A stretch of 64,000 nucleotides of DNA from Gleimia hominis (GCF_032085515.1 NZ_JASXSX010000001.1:1302001-1366000); one strand, 5' to 3'; numbered from the stretch's first letter, positions 18,546 through 27,805 are shown. Numbers and translations are program-made. The notes: generated from the letters alone by a model not told the origin.

Positions 18546-18591
18546 CGTAGCTGGTGCGGCAGTGCTTAATGAGTTAAGAACTACAGATCGC

Positions 18592-18629
18592 TAGGGGCGT
18601 CGGGTGAGTTGATTCACCTGACGCCCCTA
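18592..18629 (+). terminator. Rho-independent terminator after the ABC importer
   Basis: Arms TAGGGGCGTCGGGTGA and TCACCTGACGCCCCTA pair over 16 bases with one mismatch and a 6-base loop, followed by an AT-rich tail with TATATTTCTT. Confidence 0.8.
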
Positions 18630-18832
18630 ACTGTATATTTCTTAGCTGTGTATTTGTGCGCATCTGCTACCGTGCGGGACCCTTAACTGTATGCTGAACT
18701 TAAGAACCTCAGGTTCGCATTTCACTGGTTCAAAAAGCGGTGCGGTTTAACAACGTTCAAACTTCAGGGGTTCGGCATAATCCTGCGAGAATAAACCTGT
18801 GTGAAGCGGGTACGGGCCTGGTGTAAAACGGG

Positions 18833-19579
18833 TTAGAGTGCGCGAATAACAGTCACAACTTTTCCGAGAATAGTAGCTTCATCACCTAGAATTGGTGCGA
18901 AATTTTCGTTTCTCGGTAGTAACCACACGTGCCCATCGGCGTGCGACAGAACTTTTACGGTCGCTTCCCCGTCTATCATCGCAGCCACAATCTGCCCGTC
19001 CTCTGCGTTCGGTTGGGCGCGTACAACCACGTAGTCGCCGTCGCAAATCGCGGCGTCAACCATTGATTCCCCAGAAACTTCCAACATGAAGAGTTGACCG
19101 CCTCCTGTGAAGCGCTGTGGAAGTGTATAGGTGTCCTCCACTGACTGCTCGGCGGTGATGGGGGAGCCAGCCGCAATCCGTCCGACGAGTGGGGCGGTAG
19201 CGGTGGGTTCTGTCGCTTCTGTGTCAACCGACACGGGGAGCACGAGTGGATGCGTCGCCGTTGAAGCCTCCTCGGTGGGAGCAGCTGCGGCGTCTTCTTC
19301 CACCAGTTCCATTGCGCGAGGCCGGCCGGGGAAACGCCGAATAAATCCCTTATCTTCCAGCCCATCGAGTTGATGCTTCACAGAAGAAGGGGAGGACAGG
19401 CCGACTGCAGAACAAATTTCTCTCACCGAAGGTGGGAATCCCTGCTCAGTGATCGCCGTGCGGATACACGCCAAAATCTCTTCTTGCCGCGCTGTCAAGC
19501 TTGCGCGTGCAACGCGCCTGCTGTGCTCAGGCCCAGCCGTGTCCAGCTCGACCGCACCTTCCTTAGTTCTCTTACTCAT
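18833..19579 (-). CDS. lexA: LexA SOS repressor
   Basis: A 248-residue repressor protease controlling the DNA-damage response. The N-terminal winged helix includes LTARQEEILACIRTAI and PPSVREICSAVGL. The self-cleavage bond is Ala137-Gly138 in GRIAAGSP; catalytic Ser172 lies in GESMVDA and Lys209 in GEATVKV. A Thr/Ala-rich linker joins the domains. An SOS box lies about 100 bases upstream, with a TTATAT -10-like element on the minus strand next to it, implying autoregulation. Divergent from chiZ/nrdR, as in mycobacteria. Confidence 0.97.
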   Translation of the reverse strand: MSKRTKEGAVELDTAGPEHSRRVARASLTARQEEILACIRTAITEQGFPPSVREICSAVGLSSPSSVKHQLDGLEDKGFIRRFPGRPRAMELVEEDAAAAPTEEASTATHPLVLPVSVDTEATEPTATAPLVGRIAAGSPITAEQSVEDTYTLPQRFTGGGQLFMLEVSGESMVDAAICDGDYVVVRAQPNAEDGQIVAAMIDGEATVKVLSHADGHVWLLPRNENFAPILGDEATILGKVVTVIRAL

Positions 19580-19681
19580 GCATAGCTCTCTTACTCGTTA
19601 ATGCTCTGCGGGAAAAGCCCACGCATATGCCCGCGACCTCATTTGGCTATTACCTAGCTTACGCACAAATATAACAAAATG

Positions 19682-19693
19682 GAACATATGTTC
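19682..19693. promoter_or_regulatory. SOS box (LexA site) of lexA
   Basis: GAACATATGTTC, a perfect GAAC-N4-GTTC inverted repeat, sits next to the AT-rich promoter of lexA. Confidence 0.85.
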
Positions 19694-19743
19694 GAAAGTG
19701 TCTCGACAAACCTTCCCGATCGGTGTATCGTACAAGTGTTCGA

Positions 19744-19758
19744 CGAACACACGTTCGA
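19744..19758. promoter_or_regulatory. SOS box (LexA site) of the chiZ-like gene
   Basis: CGAACACACGTTCGA is a near-complete actinobacterial SOS box. It ends 11 bases before the ATG at 19770. Confidence 0.85.
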
Positions 19759-19769
19759 AAGGTGGAGTT

Positions 19770-20294
19770 ATGAGCGCCCTGCAGATAAGCCCGCAGATTC
19801 CAAGTGCCGGCAGCGAGCACGAAAGAACCCGAATCCGTGTAAATCAGCGCGCGAAAGAGTTACTGAATCCAGCTTCAATCGGAAGCGTGCGGCAAGCGGG
19901 TGTCTCGCCCCGGCCCCACTTGTACGTGGTGCCGGACCGGCCCCCTCAGACTTCCGTCGGGAAGTTGTCTCTCGCCCCCAAGGAGGGCAGCTTTTCGGCG
20001 GAAACCATCACTGCGTGGTGGAAAGCATTTTTGCGAACCACGCGCTCACTACTTGTAGTGACATTAATCGGCGCACTGGGCATGGTATTGGGCACGTTAA
20101 TGCAAGATGAGCCGTCGTTAGAAGCCTCCGTCAGCTACGCGGTGCAAAACGGGGAATCCCTATGGGCAATAGCGCAGTCACTGGGGGATTCAAACCATAA
20201 AACCACCGAGATCGTTAATGATATTCGCAAGTTGAACGGGTTGAACAACGACGTGGTACAACCGGGGCAAGTGCTTCAAGTACCGAAATACTAG
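19770..20294 (+). CDS. LysM-domain SOS cell-division suppressor (ChiZ/DivS-like)
   Basis: A 174-residue membrane protein: a disordered N-terminal region of about 90 residues, one transmembrane helix (SLLVVTLIGALGMVLGTLM), then an extracellular LysM peptidoglycan-binding domain (VSYAVQNGESLWAIAQSL through VVQPGQVLQVPKY). Its place between divergent lexA and nrdR, and an SOS box at its start, match mycobacterial chiZ (Rv2719c) and corynebacterial divS, which block division during DNA damage. GGTGGAG precedes ATG 19770, ruling out longer frames. Function is inferred from synteny and architecture; sequence outside LysM is poorly conserved in this family. Confidence 0.85.
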   Translation: MSALQISPQIPSAGSEHERTRIRVNQRAKELLNPASIGSVRQAGVSPRPHLYVVPDRPPQTSVGKLSLAPKEGSFSAETITAWWKAFLRTTRSLLVVTLIGALGMVLGTLMQDEPSLEASVSYAVQNGESLWAIAQSLGDSNHKTTEIVNDIRKLNGLNNDVVQPGQVLQVPKY

Positions 20295-20379
20295 CCTGCG
20301 GAGCAATAAAATGTTACGAAACTTGGGCTATGCAGATAAACTTAGTGATGTATTTAAAGCACACGTAGTGGAGGCCCAT

Positions 20380-20841
20380 TTGCATTGCCCGTTTTGTCAC
20401 CATGAGGATTCGCGCGTAGTCGACACTCGCCTGTCAGAAGATGGGCTAGCCATCCGACGCAGACGCGAATGCACCGCGTGCGGCCGCCGGTTCACCACTC
20501 AAGAAACCTCGAACTTCTCCGTAACAAAACGCTCAGGTGTGGTGGAACCATTTTCACGCGAAAAAATCATCTCAGGAGTGGCGAAAGCCTGCCAAGGGCG
20601 CCCAGTTAACGAACGGGAACTAGCTAAACTAGCGCAGCAAGTAGAAGAATCACTGCGCACAACCGGACAAAGCACCGTATCCGCCGACGAGGTGGGGCGA
20701 GCCATCCTGCCGTACCTCAAAGAACTAGACGAGGTCGCTTACCTGCGGTTCGCATCCGTGTACTCGAACTTCCAATCCCTCTCAGACTTCGAACAAGCAA
20801 TCACTGCGCTGCGCGAAAACCGTGAAGAACGCGGCCGCTAG
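20380..20841 (+). CDS. nrdR: Transcriptional repressor NrdR
   Basis: A 153-residue regulator of ribonucleotide reductase genes. With the TTG start at 20380 the protein begins M-H-C-P-F-C, placing zinc cysteines at 3, 6, 31 and 34, exactly the family numbering; GGAGG lies 5 bases upstream. The open frame to ATG 20311 would add 23 residues not seen in NrdR. The ATP-cone domain follows (VTKRSGVVEPFSREKI). The gene follows chiZ by 85 bases and probably shares its transcript, linking dNTP control to the SOS locus. Confidence 0.95.
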   Translation: MHCPFCHHEDSRVVDTRLSEDGLAIRRRRECTACGRRFTTQETSNFSVTKRSGVVEPFSREKIISGVAKACQGRPVNERELAKLAQQVEESLRTTGQSTVSADEVGRAILPYLKELDEVAYLRFASVYSNFQSLSDFEQAITALRENREERGR

Positions 20842-20997
20842 CAGCAAAACACCGCCCCACGCAGCCTAAGTCAAGCTTGCTCAGATAGCTCGTGCAGATA
20901 AACGCGTGCGGCTAGGGTTTACGCAGGCTTTCAACATACGCCCGCACTCGGAGCTCTTATCTACCTTATGCGTTTAGCTGTTAATCACCCATAGTGT

Positions 20998-23001
20998 CTA
21001 TATTCTCTTTGCGTCAGATCCGTCATCGCCCGCGGCGGCAGAGCCGTCACCACCCGCGGCGTCAGAGCGCTCACTGCCCGCAGGCCCACCATCAGCAACA
21101 AAACCGTGCTCGTGCGAAGCCTTAGGGGCACCCGGAGATTGCGGGCGGTAATCGCGAATAGAATCCAACACCGCGTCCGCAGCATCCTCAACCTGATCCG
21201 ACAGCTGACCAGCAAAATCGCGCAACTGATTCAACGCCACTTCCGAACCTGCAGAAAGCTTCTCGCGCACCTCATCAGAAGAACGCGCAATCCGCTCACG
21301 CAAATCCAACGTCGACTCCTTCATGGAATCCCCGGCCTCAACTAAATACTCCTTGACGCGGCGGCGCATAACCTTACCAATCTGCGACCGCGGCAACTCC
21401 GAAAGAAGCACAATCTGACGCGGTAACGCATAGTGAGCAATAGACTTCTCCGCCCACCGACGCACATCATCAAGCGACACCGTGGCACCGGGCTCCAGAA
21501 TTAATGCGGCCACCACGTCCTCACCGCGGGTACTACCTTCCAACCCCACGACGGCGACATCCTCAATCCCAGGCATGGTGCGCACCGCGTCCTCAACTTG
21601 GGATGGGTAAATATTAAAACCACCCGAAATAATGAGTTCCTTACGGCGGTCAGCCATCTTCACGAACCCATCAACTACCTGCGCTAAATCACCGGTGCGC
21701 AGCCACCCATCGTGGAACGCCTCAGCAGTTTCCTGCGGATTATCCCAATAACCAGCAAAAACCTGTGGGCCCCGTGCCAGCAACTCACCCACTTCACCGT
21801 CGGCCACGTCCCGATCCGGATTTTCCGGGTCCACAATCCGAACTTCAGTGGACGGAAACGGGATCCCCAAAGTAGACGGACGCCGATCCGCAGATAGGGG
21901 AGAGCCAAGAATAATTGGCGACGCTTCCGTCATCCCGTAGCCCTCAATAAGGTAACCGCCGGTGGCATCCTCCCACCGCCGTGCGATCTGCGGATCCAAA
22001 GGCATCGCCCCCGAAACGGCGTACTTAATGCTCTTCAGGTCCACGTCCTTGCCCTCCACGCCTTTCGCCAGGCGGTCAAACATAGGAGCCACACCGGGGA
22101 AGAACGTGCACGGCAAACGCTTTTGCGCCTCCAGAACAATATCCACATCGAACTTTGGGAACAGTACGTTAGTTGCCCCAATGCGGATCCCAGCGCAGAG
22201 GTTAACGCTCAAGCCGAACGCGTGGAAAAACGGTAGTACCGCGAACATAACTTCCGCGCCCTCGTGTAAGTTAGGGACCCAAGCTTGGGACTGGGCCGCG
22301 TTAGTACCCACGGAGTGGTGCGTCAACTTCACGGCCTTAGGCACGCCCGTTGTCCCCCCGGTGTGCAAGAGCACGGCAATGTCTTCTGCGGATCCGACAG
22401 GATTGTTCGGCCACGGAGCAACCCGCGCCAAAGCCTTGTCCCAGTCTCGCGCCCAGCTGGGTGGGGGCGTACTCATCTGCGCTTTACGCGCCCGCGCCGG
22501 CGCTACCGGCAGATTAATAAGCAGGCGTGACATAAACGGAAGTGCCTTCGTCAGATCCACCGTGAACACGGCGCGCGGGCGTAGTTTAGCCACGTCAATC
22601 GAGGATAGCGAGTTCTCCCAGCAGATAATGACTTTGCAGCCCGCGCGGTCCAGTTCCGCGGTCAACTCCGATTTAGGTGCCAGCGGATTCGTTTCCACCG
22701 CGATCGCGCCCAGCATGAAGATCGAATACAACGCCACCACGTGTTGGGTGCAGTTCGGCAGTGTAATGGACACGCGGTCCCCAGGTTTGACACCAGCCCG
22801 GTGCAGCGCCGCGGCTCCAAGACGCACCTGGTTAACTAACTGCGCGTAAGTTAGTTGCGCCCCTAAAAAGTCTGTTGCCACCCGGTTGGGGTACCGTTCG
22901 CTCACGTCCAGTAGTACCTGGGCAAGAGTGCGTTTCTCCTCCTGAACTTTAAACGGAACCCCGTCCGCATAAGATTCCCGAAGCCGATCGGTAAGCGTCA
23001 C
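20998..23001 (-). CDS. fadD: Long-chain fatty acid-CoA ligase
   Basis: A 667-residue acyl-CoA synthetase activating fatty acids via acyl-AMP. Motifs: LLHTGGTTGVPKAVKLTHHS (P-loop), YGMTEASPIIL, and GWLRTGDLAQVVDG with KMADRRKELIISGGFNIYPSQVE at the C-terminal hinge; the catalytic Lys lies near SQIGKVMRRRVKE. After residue 550 there is an unusual extra tail: a predicted amphipathic helical stretch of about 60 residues, then a Gly/Ala/Asp-rich low-complexity end. The GTG start has AGGAG upstream. A palindromic operator-like element lies 14 bases before the start. Confidence 0.93.
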   Translation of the reverse strand: MTLTDRLRESYADGVPFKVQEEKRTLAQVLLDVSERYPNRVATDFLGAQLTYAQLVNQVRLGAAALHRAGVKPGDRVSITLPNCTQHVVALYSIFMLGAIAVETNPLAPKSELTAELDRAGCKVIICWENSLSSIDVAKLRPRAVFTVDLTKALPFMSRLLINLPVAPARARKAQMSTPPPSWARDWDKALARVAPWPNNPVGSAEDIAVLLHTGGTTGVPKAVKLTHHSVGTNAAQSQAWVPNLHEGAEVMFAVLPFFHAFGLSVNLCAGIRIGATNVLFPKFDVDIVLEAQKRLPCTFFPGVAPMFDRLAKGVEGKDVDLKSIKYAVSGAMPLDPQIARRWEDATGGYLIEGYGMTEASPIILGSPLSADRRPSTLGIPFPSTEVRIVDPENPDRDVADGEVGELLARGPQVFAGYWDNPQETAEAFHDGWLRTGDLAQVVDGFVKMADRRKELIISGGFNIYPSQVEDAVRTMPGIEDVAVVGLEGSTRGEDVVAALILEPGATVSLDDVRRWAEKSIAHYALPRQIVLLSELPRSQIGKVMRRRVKEYLVEAGDSMKESTLDLRERIARSSDEVREKLSAGSEVALNQLRDFAGQLSDQVEDAADAVLDSIRDYRPQSPGAPKASHEHGFVADGGPAGSERSDAAGGDGSAAAGDDGSDAKRI

Positions 23002-23014
23002 AACAAAACTCCTA

Positions 23015-23032
23015 ACTTACGCTTGCGTAAGT
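23015..23032. promoter_or_regulatory. Palindromic operator upstream of fadD
   Basis: ACTTACGC-TT-GCGTAAGT is a perfect inverted repeat in the fadD leader, with a further half-site GTAAGT nearby at 23042. The form suits a TetR-family repressor. Which regulator binds is unknown; none is encoded in this window. Confidence 0.6.
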
Positions 23033-23120
23033 AACGTTACCGTAAGTTTGTCTCCGTGTGGCGCTCAAGTGCAAATCCGGTGACCTACAAAAACAGCGGC
23101 GAGCGCAACAAAGTGGGGTA

Positions 23121-24332
23121 TTAAGGCCGGGCTAGAATGCGCAGACGTATGTTCTCTTGCAAAGAGTCGATAGCAGTTATCGCTTCCGCAGGAAGCTCTG
23201 ACGAAATGTCGGTTAATGCGTATCCGATTCCACCTGAGGTTCCTAAAATCTGCCCGTCAATATTTGCACCATGTTCAGCGAACGTCTGGTTGATCAAGGC
23301 CAACACACCGGGGGTGTTGCGGTGTATCAGACCCACGCGGTAGCGTGAAGCACTCGCTGGCAGCAACGTCAGGTTAGGTAGGTTTACTGACATGTCCGTG
23401 GACGCGGTTTGAATGTAGTCACTGACCTTGTGGGCGACAAACTGACCGATGTCGAACTGAGCTTCCTCAGTTGACCCACCGACGTGGGGCGTGAGGATCA
23501 CGTTGTCCATACCTGCCAGAGGGGATTCAAACGGGTCCCCGTTTTTCTTTGGTTCCTGTGGGAATACGTCAACCGCAGCGCCTGCTAAACGGCCGGATTC
23601 TAAAGCGTCTACGAGGGCGTCAATGTCAGTTACGAACCCGCGTGAGAGGTTGATGAACATGGCTCCGGGCTTCATCTGTTGAAACTCCGCTGCAGTGAAC
23701 ATCGAGGTGTTTTGCGGCCTGCCAGACACGTGGATGGAAACAAAGTCGGACTCTTGCAGTAGCTGCGCCAGTGAGCCCACTGGCCGCGCGTTCCCTAATG
23801 CTAAGCGTTCAGCAATATCGTAGAAGATCACTTCCATCCCCAGGGATTCCGCAAGAACGGACAGTTGAGTCCCAATATTTCCGTATCCTACGATTCCGAG
23901 AGTTTTACCGCGGACCTCATGGGAACCGGCCGCACTCTTAGCCCACAGCCCGCGGTGCAGGTTCGAGTTTTTAACGGTTAAACGCCGGTTTAATGCAATG
24001 ATTTCTGCGATCGCTAGTTCCACCACGGAGCGGGTGTTCGAATAGGGCGCATTGAAGACCGCCACCCCCGCGTTTGAAGCGGCAGCAAGATCGATCTGAT
24101 TCGTCCCAATACAGAACGCGCCTATTGCCAGCAGCTGCGGATTCGCGTCCAGCACCTGCTTACTTACCGTGGTTTTCGAACGCAACCCGAGGATCTGAAA
24201 ACCGTGCAGCGCTTCTTTCAGCTCGGATTCGTCCATTGCCCCCGTGTGGCGAACAACCTCGATTCCATTGTCTTCGAAAATATTGTCCGCTTTCGAATGG
24301 GGATTTTCTACCAGTAACGCTCGAATACTCAT
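23121..24332 (-). CDS. serA: D-3-phosphoglycerate dehydrogenase
   Basis: First step of serine synthesis: oxidation of 3-phosphoglycerate. At 403 residues it is the E. coli-like form with one C-terminal ACT domain (TPGVLALINQTFAEHGANI), not the long mycobacterial form. NAD-binding motif GIVGYGNIGTQLSVLAE; substrate residues in LRSKTTVS; catalytic His in LTPHVGGSTEEA. The ACT domain suggests serine feedback inhibition. A single gene between fadD and helR; the ribosome site before the ATG is weak. Confidence 0.94.
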   Translation of the reverse strand: MSIRALLVENPHSKADNIFEDNGIEVVRHTGAMDESELKEALHGFQILGLRSKTTVSKQVLDANPQLLAIGAFCIGTNQIDLAAASNAGVAVFNAPYSNTRSVVELAIAEIIALNRRLTVKNSNLHRGLWAKSAAGSHEVRGKTLGIVGYGNIGTQLSVLAESLGMEVIFYDIAERLALGNARPVGSLAQLLQESDFVSIHVSGRPQNTSMFTAAEFQQMKPGAMFINLSRGFVTDIDALVDALESGRLAGAAVDVFPQEPKKNGDPFESPLAGMDNVILTPHVGGSTEEAQFDIGQFVAHKVSDYIQTASTDMSVNLPNLTLLPASASRYRVGLIHRNTPGVLALINQTFAEHGANIDGQILGTSGGIGYALTDISSELPAEAITAIDSLQENIRLRILARP

Positions 24333-24419
24333 ATTAGTATCGTCGCATGTTTCAAGAAATAATTATTCTCCCGCTGAAACGAACCGCCCCCTCTTGCAGG
24401 CCAGCAAGCTCTTTTGGCC

Positions 24420-26621
24420 TTAAACGCTGAGTGCGCGTGGAATCGGGTGCTGCGCCACCACGCGCAGGCGTTGGGTTGGGCGCGTCATGGCGACGTAGAG
24501 GTCCCCGGCACTTTGTTTCGCAATCTCACCCGGTTCCACGATGAGGACGGTGTCGAACTCCAGGCCTTTAGCAGCGGTGGGCGTGAGGACCACCACCCGC
24601 GGGTCCAGGGGCGCACCGTCGTGAATAACCTGGGTGAAGTCCCGGTGACGCTCCGGGTCCAAAATAACTGCCAGGCGCCCGCGGTCAGTGCCCACGAGGG
24701 AGTCCAACACCTCGAGTTCTTCCTCGAGCGCGAGGCGCAACTCGTCTTTCCAGTGCGCGCCCTCAGGCAAATGCGTTAAAACATACGCGTCCTCCAGGTC
24801 TCTGGCGGCAACCAGGGGGGAAGACAGGGGGAAGCCCAACTCTTCCATGACGGCTTGTGCCCGGTCTAAAATCTGTGCGGGCGTGCGGTAAGAAACCGTG
24901 AGCACAGCGGAACCAGCGTAAGCCCGCATCGCCGGGCCCAGCAGGTCCGACCACTGCGTGGCCCGCGTGTACGAAGACTGGTCCAAATCACCCGTAACTG
25001 TAAACGAACGCGATGGGCAGCGGCGCAGCAGAATATGCCACGCCATGGGTGAAAGCTCCTGGGCCTCATCCACAATAATGTGTCCGTACGCCCACGAACG
25101 GTCCCGCGATGCACGCTGAACTAGCGGCTGATCCGCATCCGGTTCCGTAGAGCGGTCCGCCAGGGTCTGGGCAGAAACCATGCCGCCACCGAGCCCCATT
25201 GCTTCAATCGCCTGCGCCGCATCCGCGACCGCGCGACGCCGTTCCTGCTCCCGCTGCTTAGCAGCTGCCGAAGCAGTGGGCAAGTCACCCAACTGTTCTT
25301 CGAGTTCATCGAGGATGGGAATGTCGCTTTCAGTGAGGGCACTGCCACGCGGGCGCATTAGCGATTCGACTTGCTCAGCACTGAACCGCGGCGCGCACTG
25401 CGCCAAGAACTGCGGAGAAGAAAACAAGCGCTCCAACAGTTTCAACGCACTCATCGGCAGCCAGGCCAGGTTAATGGCCCGCTGCGCAGCTTTTGAGCCG
25501 CGGATGTAATCGTAATACCACTCCAAATCCGAGTGTGCACTCACTTGCGCATCCATTTGCCGAGCGAGGTTTTCCATGAGTTCGTACGCGAACGATTCCC
25601 ACGCCTCGTTATGCGGCCGGCCACTGCGCCGCGCCCGCGACCGCGCCGCCGCCACGTCCGCCGATCGCAACACAACGTTGTAGCCCGCAATCGCTAGGGG
25701 CGTGTCTGCGGGGACGCGTTCAAGTGAACGCACCGCGTTTTTCACAACCTCAATCCAGTAGGTGTCGCCTTTGATGCGCGCCACTTCTTCTCGGTCGCGT
25801 CCGGCAGCTTTGTAGCCGGGGACGAGTTGGCTGAGGGTCGTGGAGACCACTCCGGTTTCCCCAAGGGAGGGCAATACTTGGTCGATGTAACGCAAGAAAA
25901 TTGGGGAGGGGCCAACTATGAGCACGCCCGAGCTTTCCAACCGGGCGCGGTGCGCGTACAGCAGGTACGCAGCCCGGTGCAGCACCACCGCGGTTTTCCC
26001 TGTTCCGGGCCCCCCTTGGATTACGAGTAGTCCGTCTGCGGGGCGGCGAATGATTTCGTCTTGCTCCGCTTGGATGGTGGAAACAATGTCGGACATGTGG
26101 CCGTCACGGGCTTGTGAGAGTGCCCGCATGAGGGCCCCTTCACCTTGGAAGGTCAGGTCGGAGTCCGTGGGGGTGTCTAAGGATTCGTCCTCTAGGGCAA
26201 CGACTGTGCGGCCTTGGGTTTGGATGTGGCGGCGCCGCACCACCTCGAGAGGGTGCGCGGCGGTGGCTTGGTAGAAGGGGCGGGCGGCGGGGGCGCGCCA
26301 GTCCATGAGAACCTGGTTACCTTCGTCGTCACGCAGTCCGGCGCGGCCAATGTAGTTGCGGGCCCCGTCGGTCATGTCCAGGCGGCCAAACACTAGGCGT
26401 TCTCCGATTGATTCTAACCGCGCAGCTTCGTCTCCCCAGTGGGCCGAGAGGGCGTCTCTTTCCGTGTATGCCTGCGGGTTAGCGCCCAGGCGGGAGCCTT
26501 GGACGCGACGTTGACGGGCGCGGTAGCGGGCCCGGAGCGCATCGAGCACGCTGTACGCCCGGTTCACGAACGCTTGTTCGCCCTCGAGGTCTTGTTGATA
26601 CGTCAACGGTGTGTTAGCCAA
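24420..26621 (-). CDS. HelR/HelD-like RNA polymerase recycling motor ATPase
   Basis: A 733-residue UvrD-like superfamily 1 ATPase. Walker A is GGPGTGKTAVVLHRAAYLLY, Walker B IIVDEAQELSPMAW, and later motifs are VSYRTPAQI, TAAKGLEFDTVLIVE and YVAMTRPTQRLRVV. The N-terminal coiled arm (residues about 10-75) and the block IGRAGLRDD...DWRAPAARPFYQA are typical of HelD/HelR proteins, which bind RNA polymerase rather than act as repair helicases. Actinobacterial HelR removes rifamycin-blocked polymerase. Start is TTG 26621 with GGAGG 5 bases upstream. Divergent from the PAC2 gene. HelR versus generic HelD cannot be settled from sequence by eye. Confidence 0.82.
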   Translation of the reverse strand: MANTPLTYQQDLEGEQAFVNRAYSVLDALRARYRARQRRVQGSRLGANPQAYTERDALSAHWGDEAARLESIGERLVFGRLDMTDGARNYIGRAGLRDDEGNQVLMDWRAPAARPFYQATAAHPLEVVRRRHIQTQGRTVVALEDESLDTPTDSDLTFQGEGALMRALSQARDGHMSDIVSTIQAEQDEIIRRPADGLLVIQGGPGTGKTAVVLHRAAYLLYAHRARLESSGVLIVGPSPIFLRYIDQVLPSLGETGVVSTTLSQLVPGYKAAGRDREEVARIKGDTYWIEVVKNAVRSLERVPADTPLAIAGYNVVLRSADVAAARSRARRSGRPHNEAWESFAYELMENLARQMDAQVSAHSDLEWYYDYIRGSKAAQRAINLAWLPMSALKLLERLFSSPQFLAQCAPRFSAEQVESLMRPRGSALTESDIPILDELEEQLGDLPTASAAAKQREQERRRAVADAAQAIEAMGLGGGMVSAQTLADRSTEPDADQPLVQRASRDRSWAYGHIIVDEAQELSPMAWHILLRRCPSRSFTVTGDLDQSSYTRATQWSDLLGPAMRAYAGSAVLTVSYRTPAQILDRAQAVMEELGFPLSSPLVAARDLEDAYVLTHLPEGAHWKDELRLALEEELEVLDSLVGTDRGRLAVILDPERHRDFTQVIHDGAPLDPRVVVLTPTAAKGLEFDTVLIVEPGEIAKQSAGDLYVAMTRPTQRLRVVAQHPIPRALSV

Positions 26622-26788
26622 TGTGTCCTCCGCGCCCAGTTGAAAACCGACTATCTATTATGCCTTCTTTCGCGTTTGCTTTCCTACGGGGGCAGAACTG
26701 TTCACCCAAAGCGTGGTCTGCGCGCCGCTCCTGCCAATGTTGCTAGGCTTTGGATATAGTCTAATTTGCCGTGGAAAGAAGGAGGAGC

Positions 26789-27805
26789 ATGAATCCTAAG
26801 GACCTCATAGAAGTCCGTCGTAATACGAGTTTTCAAGCTCCCGTTATGCTCGTCCACCTGAGTGGAGCCACGGACGCGGGGAACGCTGGGGGGATGGCTG
26901 TGGACCAGCTGCTTGCTTCACTGCCGTCGCAGCGGGTTGCGGAGTTCGACACGGATCTTTTGATTGATTACCGGTCCCACCGTCCTTCGGCGACACTTGA
27001 AAACTGGTCGTTGTTAGACATGGAAGTGCCGGAGATAGCGGTTGATTTAGTGCAGGACGATCAGGGCACGCCGATTCTTGTGCTGCATGGCCCGGAGCCG
27101 GATATGAAGTGGCAGCGTTTCGGAGCCGCCGTTGCAGATTTTGCGCATGAGGCTGGGGTCGAGTTAGCGGTGTCTTTGATGGGGATGCCGGCGGGCGTGC
27201 CGCATACACGCCCTACCGTCGTGCATTTGCAGTCCACCGACCCGTCGTTGGTGGCCGATCAGCCTTCGATGGAAGGGCAGATTCAGGTGAGTTCGTCTGT
27301 GAACACGTTTTTGCAGCACGTGCTGCGTGAGCAGGGGACGCAGTCGCTTAATTTTTTGGCAGCGGTTCCGTACTACGTGGCGCGGATGGATTATCCGCAG
27401 GCTTCGCTCGCGCTACTTGACCGCATGGGGGAGAAGTTGGGTTTGTCTCTTCCGACGGGCAATATTGAGGCGGGGAACCAGTTTGTGGGGGCTCAGTTGG
27501 CTCATTTGATTGATGAAAATGAGGAAGTAACGGGTTTTATCCATATGCTGGAGGAGCAGTTTGACGAAACTGTGCAGCCCGATCCTGCGGCTAAACCTCA
27601 GTTGCCTTATGTGCCGGGTGAGGGGCGTAAGGCTGAGCGGATGGATGCGGATGCGTTGGCGCAGACAATTGAGGCGTTTTTGGCCCGCAGTGAGGGGATA
27701 TCGGTGGAGCGTTCACCGCAGTCGCAGGAGTCTACACAGCCGCGTCCGCGCCACCGGGCGCCTGGAAAAACGGAGCATTCCCCCCAGGAGGATGCGGACG
27801 AGTAG
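26789..27805 (+). CDS. PAC2-family protein
   Basis: A 338-residue protein of the PAC2 (proteasome assembly chaperone 2-like) family, common in actinobacteria, whose bacterial role is not established. Recognisable features are the early hydrophobic strand MLVHLSGATDAGNAG, the segment FDTDLLIDYRSHRP, and MGMPAGVPHTRP. The C-terminal 50 residues are charged and Pro/Gln-rich and probably disordered. AGGAGG just before ATG 26789 fixes the start. The next gene is convergent only 22 bases away. Confidence 0.82.
   Translation: MNPKDLIEVRRNTSFQAPVMLVHLSGATDAGNAGGMAVDQLLASLPSQRVAEFDTDLLIDYRSHRPSATLENWSLLDMEVPEIAVDLVQDDQGTPILVLHGPEPDMKWQRFGAAVADFAHEAGVELAVSLMGMPAGVPHTRPTVVHLQSTDPSLVADQPSMEGQIQVSSSVNTFLQHVLREQGTQSLNFLAAVPYYVARMDYPQASLALLDRMGEKLGLSLPTGNIEAGNQFVGAQLAHLIDENEEVTGFIHMLEEQFDETVQPDPAAKPQLPYVPGEGRKAERMDADALAQTIEAFLARSEGISVERSPQSQESTQPRPRHRAPGKTEHSPQEDADE

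Noticed and set aside
20311..20379. ATG start for nrdR at 20311
   Set aside because: It adds 23 residues before the zinc ribbon; TTG 20380 restores the canonical cysteine positions 3, 6, 31 and 34.
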